A stretch of 36,916 bases of DNA from Oscillospiraceae bacterium (GTDB lineage Bacteria > Bacillota > Clostridia > Oscillospirales > Ruminococcaceae): the NCBI GenBank assembly GCA_017481565.1, contig JAFUOZ010000103.1:1-36916 (forward strand). Direction: 5' to 3'. Positions 32,445 to 36,916 of this stretch are shown here, piece after piece. The position numbers were made by a program, and so were the translations under genes. Position 1 is the stretch's first letter; each line of letters opens with the position of its first letter. Under the pieces are notes generated by a model. The model saw only the letters and a program-made list of their open reading frames with translations. It had not been told where the DNA came from and did not search any database.

Positions 32445-32954
32445 ATGTATTCACGAGCAGGTACCATCGATGATGAATACATCCGCTACATACTCGAAAC
32501 TTATTCAGCTGCAATTATACGGCTTTGCTATACATACACAAGAAACAAGGATGACGCCGAAGATATGGCACAGGAGGTCTTTGTTGAGCTTATGCGCCGT
32601 GATGAGCCCTTTGCGGATAAAAATCACGAAAAAGCATGGCTCCTGCGAACTGCCGTCAACAAATGTAAAAATCTGTTGAAATCAAGCTGGTTTAAGCGAA
32701 CAGTTCCGTTAGAGGATGAATATACAGAATATGATAACGGTCTTGACAAGGCCGAGGGTGATAATACCGTAATGCAGGCGGTTCTTAAGCTGCCCGAAAA
32801 ATACCGTACGGTAATACATCTTCATTATTTCAACGACCTTTCCATAAAGGAAATATCAGCCGTTACAGGCAAAAACAGCGCAACCGTCGGCACACAGCTC
32901 GCACGAGGGCGTGAGCTGCTGAAAAATCTACTGAAAGGAGATATTGATCTATGA
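32445..32954 (+). CDS. ECF-type RNA polymerase sigma factor
   Basis: The 169-residue protein has only sigma regions 2 and 4, the ECF plan. Region 2 runs from YILETYSAAIIRLCYTYTRN through DDAEDMAQEVFVELM. Region 4 is LPEKYRTVIHLHYFNDLSIK followed by EISAVTGKNSATVGTQLARG. I place the start at ATG 32445, with GAGAGG six bases upstream and the promoter at 32275-32303. The longer open frame from 32292 starts ahead of the transcription start. It overlaps the next gene by 4 bp (ATGA), the usual arrangement for sigma and anti-sigma pairs. The housekeeping promoter suggests it is not solely autoregulated. Confidence 0.93.
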   Translation: MYSRAGTIDDEYIRYILETYSAAIIRLCYTYTRNKDDAEDMAQEVFVELMRRDEPFADKNHEKAWLLRTAVNKCKNLLKSSWFKRTVPLEDEYTEYDNGLDKAEGDNTVMQAVLKLPEKYRTVIHLHYFNDLSIKEISAVTGKNSATVGTQLARGRELLKNLLKGDIDL

Positions 32955-34237
32955 GCAGAAATATGAACGAATACAAAAAATCAATGGAAAATATTGTGCC
33001 GTCGGAATCTTTTATCTCCGAAACGGAAGCGCTTATGAAGCAGGCTCTGGCTCAGAAACGTGCAGGCAGTATATCCTCCGATAAAAAACGGAGTAAGATC
33101 ACTGTCCGTACGACTGCCGCTTTTTCTGCAGCTGCCGCAGTATTTATATGCATAGCAGCCGCAGGAGTATATAATAACAGCCATGTTGATTCCGGTATTG
33201 TCACAGAAGAGACTGTCACCACAGCTGAAACCATCGCAGAGACTGTTACAGAAACAGATACAGTCGTTGTATCGGAAACGGCTTCCGATACGGAGATACT
33301 CTCAGATATTGAAAATGATCTTCCTGTTATTGCCAATGAATATTCACAGGAAAATGTGCCTGTTACAGAAGCTGCTTATGATGAAACTACTGCTGTTACT
33401 TCAGCAGATGAAGCTATTGAAGAAGAAATCGAAGAAGAAGCAGCTCCTGTATCATTTACTGCTGAAATGATAACAACGGAACAGAATGTCCCCGACACAG
33501 AAAGTACAGTCACCGAACAGATAACCGAAATGTCAGCTGCGGAAATATCTGTTACTGAAAATGTCATCACTGAAGATATTATCGCTGTACATGACTTTGT
33601 GGAATACGATGATGCACAGGTCGAAGCGGAAGAAGCCTATGACGAAGGATCTGCCGACAGTTCCGGAGCACCTTTATATGTTCCGCCGTTAGATGGCTAC
33701 AGTTATGACAGCATTGACCAAGAAGAAGCTGTTGAAGAAGAGGCTGATGAAAGCATCGCTATACCTATGACACTCAGTCTCAGGTCATATGACCCTGAAA
33801 TGTTCAGTGCGGTAAACGAGGTCTATGTACCCGATTATGTGACAGACCTTGACAGCGGAAGCTACTCTATGACACTGACCGCAGGCTACGATGAATTTGA
33901 CGAGGAAACAGGCGCAGTGATAAGCGGCGGTGAGGTATATCTTTCATCGGATATGATATCTTACAATGAAAATATTATCAATACTTTAAGCAATGTTACC
34001 GGTAATTCTCCTTCATCACACATGGATAAGGAATCGGAAATGAATAACTACAGATATAAAATTGCAGTTAATTCCGCATTGGAGGACGAGGACAACGCTT
34101 TGATGTTTGAGATCACCTATGATGAAAATGTTATGATAATCAACAGATATGACAACGGCACTGTATCTTCCGAAAGATATGAGCTTAGCGAAACAGACTA
34201 TAACGATATCGACACAGTTTTATCTTCATTGTTTTAA
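32951..34237 (+). CDS. Membrane-anchored probable anti-sigma partner with Thr/Glu-rich ectodomain
   Basis: The 428-residue protein has about 52 cytoplasmic residues (MSRNMNEYKKSMENIVPSES), one transmembrane helix at about 53-74 and a long outside part. Residues about 80-270 are very rich in Thr, Glu, Val and Ala, with loose repeats of the type ETVTTAETIAETVTETD; they look like an extended acidic stalk. A more ordered C-terminal domain from about 275 to 428 contains YDEFDEETGAVISGGEVYLS and YKIAVNSALEDEDNALMFEI. The 4-bp overlap with the sigma gene and the single-helix topology support an anti-sigma role. I see no zinc-binding ZAS motif and no RsgI-type domain I can name, so the sigma-binding mode is unknown. 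A strong terminator follows. Confidence 0.7.
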   Translation: MSRNMNEYKKSMENIVPSESFISETEALMKQALAQKRAGSISSDKKRSKITVRTTAAFSAAAAVFICIAAAGVYNNSHVDSGIVTEETVTTAETIAETVTETDTVVVSETASDTEILSDIENDLPVIANEYSQENVPVTEAAYDETTAVTSADEAIEEEIEEEAAPVSFTAEMITTEQNVPDTESTVTEQITEMSAAEISVTENVITEDIIAVHDFVEYDDAQVEAEEAYDEGSADSSGAPLYVPPLDGYSYDSIDQEEAVEEEADESIAIPMTLSLRSYDPEMFSAVNEVYVPDYVTDLDSGSYSMTLTAGYDEFDEETGAVISGGEVYLSSDMISYNENIINTLSNVTGNSPSSHMDKESEMNNYRYKIAVNSALEDEDNALMFEITYDENVMIINRYDNGTVSSERYELSETDYNDIDTVLSSLF

Positions 34238-34242
34238 AAGAA

Positions 34243-34285
34243 ATACCCGATAAGCATTTTTCAGTTGCTTATCGGGTGTTTTTTT
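34243..34285 (+). terminator. Terminator of the sigma/anti-sigma operon
   Basis: ACCCGATAAGCA (34245-34256) pairs perfectly with TGCTTATCGGGT (34266-34277), loop nine bases, followed by GTTTTTTT. Confidence 0.95.
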
Positions 34286-34301
34286 ATATATAGGTAACTA
34301 T

Positions 34302-34408
34302 GGAACCGCTGATTAAATCGTTTCACGACCCACTCAGTCAATTTTGCCGCTGCGGCAAAGGATTTTCATGGGTCTGAAACGATGCCTGCGGCTTTAATCA
34401 GCGCTTCC
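34302..34408. mobile_element. MITE-like nested palindrome with CTAT duplication
   Basis: The 107-bp element ends in terminal inverted repeats that pair in 15 of 16 positions: GGAA-C-CGCTGATTAAA (34302-34317) with TTTAATCAGCG-C-TTCC (34393-34408). A second tier pairs ATCGTTTCA-GACCCA (34317-34332, one bulge) with TGGGTC-TGAAACGAT (34369-34383). At the core, TTTGCCG (34343-34349) pairs with CGGCAAA (34353-34359). The tetranucleotide CTAT stands directly on both sides (34298-34301 and 34409-34412), as expected of a target-site duplication. No protein is encoded. A repeat-family copy moved by a transposase elsewhere is the best reading; a structured RNA is the alternative. Confidence 0.65.
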
Positions 34409-34454
34409 CTATTTATCTGCCCCGAGCTATACTCATGATTTCAGTATGGTCATA

Positions 34455-35171
34455 TCAATAATGCTCCGCTGTCATAGCATCATTTGCGTTTTTCGGCATA
34501 TTCTTAAGCGAACGTGTTATCATGTCATTGTTGAAGCAATAGGTATATAATCCCGATAAGGCAAGATACAGAAGCATTACCACAGCAAGCTCACATATAA
34601 CAGCCGCTCCCACCGAAAGAGAAACGCTGCTTACAAACCATTCACTGACAGGATAAGCAAATACGGGACCTGTACCCACCACCAGACCGCTTACTATAGC
34701 AAATACGGGATTCTGTGTTACAGAGGTAAGAGCTGTTGCAATATTCATCACAGCCGAAACAACAGAGAATAAAACCGTGTTGTTGAATGAGGTGATAAGT
34801 GCGGTCATGTCATAATCGGGGATAAGCTTGAAGCATACCGCCGAAAACAGCATATTGAGCAGAGCCGCTGTCAGAAGCAAAGCCGCATTGATAAAGGGAA
34901 TATATCGCTTGTGATAAAATTCCGTGTGTGAAAAGCAGGCTGTCATTTTGTTCAGCAGCGAGGATTCCACCGCAAAGCAGAGACAGGCAGGAGGTGCTAT
35001 CAGCACTGCCGCCGACATGAACATGGCTAAAACATTGTCACGTACATACATAGGCTGTACAAAGGGTATCATCAGGAATGTGAAAGCAATTCCCCCTAAG
35101 CTCATGTATTTCATAATATTTGTACTTGCACTGAAAAGATATCTTGTGCATCTTCTGAAATTTTCTATCAT
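34455..35171 (-). CDS. Six-helix membrane protein of unknown family (cluster member A)
   Basis: The 238-residue protein has a short basic N-terminus (MIENFRRCTRYLFSASTN), about six hydrophobic helices and a polar tail (NDMITRSLKNMPKNANDAMT). Size and topology fit ABC-2-type permease subunits, but I recognise no family motif. The ATG follows AAGGGTGA, a ribosome-binding site nearly identical to that of the other 238-residue gene of the cluster. It lies 13 bp after the CPBP gene and is the last gene of the run. The end of the last helix and the tail resemble those of the two other membrane proteins here, so they may be distant paralogues forming one complex. Confidence 0.6.
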   Translation of the reverse strand: MIENFRRCTRYLFSASTNIMKYMSLGGIAFTFLMIPFVQPMYVRDNVLAMFMSAAVLIAPPACLCFAVESSLLNKMTACFSHTEFYHKRYIPFINAALLLTAALLNMLFSAVCFKLIPDYDMTALITSFNNTVLFSVVSAVMNIATALTSVTQNPVFAIVSGLVVGTGPVFAYPVSEWFVSSVSLSVGAAVICELAVVMLLYLALSGLYTYCFNNDMITRSLKNMPKNANDAMTAEHY

Positions 35172-35184
35172 TTATATCACCCTT

Positions 35185-35874
35185 TTATAATGATGCCATA
35201 GTGTTTATCGCTATATGTACCAATATAGGACAGTATATATTATCCGTTTTCAAATAAAGTGTGCTTAATGTCAGACCAAGCATAAATATGGGAATATTCG
35301 CAAGAATATCATACACGGTCATATCCGCCGAAACATGGTTCAGTGCAAAGAATAAGGCTGTCAGGATAACTGCTGCAATCCCTCTGAAAAGGCTTGTTTT
35401 ATTCTTACCATTTATAAAGCTGAAAAAGATACCTCTGTAGCATATCTCCTCAACGACAGGACCTATGACACATACTGTGACAAGCTGTAATATACCGTAT
35501 TGCTCAAGCAGGGAATCAATACCCTCCTGATTTTCGCTGTTCCCTATTCCGTTTGAATCAAGGATAATGGCAGATGCTACCATAAGCACAAGAGTTACTA
35601 TAAAGAAACCCGCACAAAGAGAAAAGCATTTATTTCTGTTTGCGATAAAATATTTCAGATCGTCAAGCAGTACCCCTCGAAAGACAATGAGCATGGCTAT
35701 AAAAAATCCGCCGTAAAATACAACCTCTATATATTCCTGCAAAAGCTCCAAGGGAAAGATTTTCAGCAAAAGCTCACATATAAACTGCATATCAAGTAAA
35801 TAGATAATTCCCCAGAACAGCACCGCTACAGAAATGCAGGCTGTCTTATTATCCGTAAATGCTTTTTTTACCAT
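35185..35874 (-). CDS. CPBP-family intramembrane metalloprotease
   Basis: The 229-residue polytopic protein belongs to the CPBP (Abi/CAAX protease) family. All motifs are seen: EExxxR as E142-E143-R147 in GPVVEEICYRG, FxxxH as F176-H180 in FFALNH, and HxxxN as H220-N224 in HIAIN. In bacteria such proteins process or give immunity to bacteriocins, mature peptides or act as membrane scaffolds. It lies between two multi-pass membrane proteins, 11 bp after one and 13 bp before the other. That suggests a role in a transport or peptide-modification system that continues off the right edge. Confidence 0.9.
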   Translation of the reverse strand: MVKKAFTDNKTACISVAVLFWGIIYLLDMQFICELLLKIFPLELLQEYIEVVFYGGFFIAMLIVFRGVLLDDLKYFIANRNKCFSLCAGFFIVTLVLMVASAIILDSNGIGNSENQEGIDSLLEQYGILQLVTVCVIGPVVEEICYRGIFFSFINGKNKTSLFRGIAAVILTALFFALNHVSADMTVYDILANIPIFMLGLTLSTLYLKTDNIYCPILVHIAINTMASL

Positions 35875-35885
35875 AATATCCCACC

Positions 35886-36602
35886 TTAACTGTTAAAGGA
35901 ACGAGCTGTTTTCATTACCGTTTCGGGAAGATAAAGATCGAAGCTGTCCTTATTGTACCAGTATACGCATACAGCCCTTGCAGCCGCCGCAAGCACCGCA
36001 AGTGACAGAAGATTTATCCCCACTGCCTGACCGTATGAAATAACAGCCGAATTTATATTTTTTTGAGTAAGCTCCGTAAAAACTCCTGTCATTATGTTTT
36101 CACCCACTACCGAAAATGTAATATAAAGTAAATATGCCGCCGCAAAACCCTTGCCCGATCTGATGAACATCAGATTCATCACCGCATATATCAGATACAG
36201 TACAGGCATGCACGCAAGCTGTACGGAAGCTGAGGACATTATCTCACTGTGATTTTCGGGGGATATGATACAGACTACGCCTACAGTGATAAGATTGAGT
36301 ACGGTATAAACCGCTCCCGATAAGCTTATCCCAAAGGGCATTACCACCGTATACAGATTTTTCTGATATACCGATGTTGCGGTAAGCTTTGAACGGGTAT
36401 AATAATAAAGATATCCGCCGCCCGAAACGGCATTAAGCATACAGAACAGCACCGAAAAATAAGGATCGCCAGAAATAATGCTCACCGCCGTCATTACCGC
36501 AAGTGCAGCTGCACCTACAACAGTGAAAACAAACACCCCTCTCGGTTTTGATGCAATGATGCATCTAATATTTCTCATAGTCTCCGATAATATTTTTTTC
36601 AT
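35886..36602 (-). CDS. Six-helix membrane protein of unknown family (cluster member B)
   Basis: This 238-residue protein has the same length and helix count as cluster member A. It begins MKKILSETMRNIRCIIASKP, has about six hydrophobic helices and ends with a short polar tail after VYWYNKDSFDLYLPETVM. No signature is recognised; the layout suggests an ABC-2-like permease without its own ATPase. AAGGGTGAT precedes the ATG. It begins 16 bp after the truncated gene at the edge and ends 11 bp before the CPBP protease, so all four genes look co-transcribed. Confidence 0.6.
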   Translation of the reverse strand: MKKILSETMRNIRCIIASKPRGVFVFTVVGAAALAVMTAVSIISGDPYFSVLFCMLNAVSGGGYLYYYTRSKLTATSVYQKNLYTVVMPFGISLSGAVYTVLNLITVGVVCIISPENHSEIMSSASVQLACMPVLYLIYAVMNLMFIRSGKGFAAAYLLYITFSVVGENIMTGVFTELTQKNINSAVISYGQAVGINLLSLAVLAAAARAVCVYWYNKDSFDLYLPETVMKTARSFNS

Positions 36603-36618
36603 TCAAATCACCCTTTTT

Positions 36619-36916
36619 TCAGTGCTTGTTTTCTAAAGCTGCCTGAATCATAACCGCATCCTGATTTTCGGGAACATTGTGGGCGTACTTATCCTTTTTG
36701 TAGATCAGAGTACATACTCCCTTAAGTATTGCGAAAATAGCAACTGCCGAAACGATATTTATCACAAGTGCAACAGGATAGCTTACAAGCTCCGCAAAAT
36801 CCTTTTTTTCAAGAAAGGCTTCAAGAATATCCTTGAAAATAACAGGAAGTGCACCGTAAGCGATACCCGTATGAACACCTGTATTACTGCCCTTTTTTCC
36901 TGTGAACCATATTACC
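36619..36916 (-). CDS. C-terminal part of a membrane protein, cut by the window edge (cluster member C)
   Basis: Only the last 98 codons are present; the frame enters from the right edge and stops at TGA 36619-36621. Visible parts are GVHTGIAYGALPVIFKDILE, a hydrophobic helix around YPVALVINIVSAVAIFAILK, and a polar tail starting CTLIYKKDKYAHNVPE. The way the last helix leads into a Lys/Asn-rich tail (YKKDKYAHNVPEN) resembles the ends of members B (YNKDSFDLYLPET) and A (FNNDMITRSLKN). It is probably a third related subunit. Its family cannot be judged without the rest. Confidence 0.55.
   Translation of the reverse strand, partial: VIWFTGKKGSNTGVHTGIAYGALPVIFKDILEAFLEKKDFAELVSYPVALVINIVSAVAIFAILKGVCTLIYKKDKYAHNVPENQDAVMIQAALENKH

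Noticed and set aside
33052..33570. Antisense frames rich in Ser and Val opposite the anti-sigma gene
   Set aside because: They mirror the Thr/Glu repeat coding of the real gene and have no start signals.
1..36916. CRISPR arrays, prophage or transposase genes
   Set aside because: No regular direct repeats with spacers, no phage structural genes and no transposase were seen; the only mobile-type signal is the MITE-like repeat at 34302-34408.

Overview
The window reads as chromosomal DNA of a low-to-moderate GC Gram-positive anaerobe of the Clostridia, most likely Ruminococcus or a close relative in the Oscillospiraceae. I base this on gene content (MecA-like adaptor, RNase M5-type toprim protein, HinT, DegV, an ABC-F ATPase, a BspA-like lipoprotein, acetyl-type MetA), on strong AGGAGG ribosome-binding sites, on near-perfect TTGACA-17-TATAAT promoters, and on frequent TTG/GTG starts. 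No rRNA, tRNA, CRISPR array or transposase was seen. Family names rest on recognised motifs, since no database search could be run.

Layout. (1) 1-2600, + strand: a Cof-type HAD phosphatase whose 5' end has no canonical start codon, then an AT-rich BspA-like lipoprotein gene with its own promoter. (2) 7534-2724, - strand: an apparent operon of three membrane subunits related to RnfD, RnfE and RnfA, a membrane-anchored glycosidase-like protein, a small lipoprotein and metA. RnfC, RnfG and RnfB are absent, and three of the four cysteines that hold the intramembrane Fe-S cluster in Rnf/Nqr are replaced. (3) 7577-8780: a mecA-like gene and rpe, convergent and overlapping at their stop codons. (4) 18724-9099, - strand: alaS, a HIT protein, comEC, holA, an RNase M5-like gene, an MBOAT acyltransferase and its DHHW partner. 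alaS has a consensus promoter followed by a double palindromic operator. (5) 20514-18967, - strand: malQ. (6) 20678-26109, + strand: a tiny Asn/Gln-rich protein, a DUF2441-like protein behind an attenuator-like leader, then ABC-F, pyridoxal(amine) kinase, trmL and degV. (7) 30964-26152, - strand: a TetR regulator, an isoprenylcysteine-methyltransferase-like membrane protein and a LolD/FtsX-type ABC transporter. Five copies of one 13-bp palindrome link all three promoter regions into a local regulon. (8) 31207-34237: a LysR regulator divergent from an ECF sigma factor and its membrane-anchored partner. (9) 34302-34408: a 107-bp MITE-like nested palindrome flanked by a CTAT duplication. (10) 36916-34455, - strand: three multi-pass membrane proteins with related tails, interrupted by a CPBP intramembrane protease; this cluster continues past the right edge.

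Most of the window is housekeeping (translation, replication, DNA uptake, central carbon and methionine metabolism). The parts least explained by known systems are the cysteine-depleted Rnf-like DEA module with its lipoprotein neighbours, the TetR-controlled transporter/methyltransferase regulon, the attenuator-like leader at 20896-21044, and the membrane-protein cluster at the right edge.
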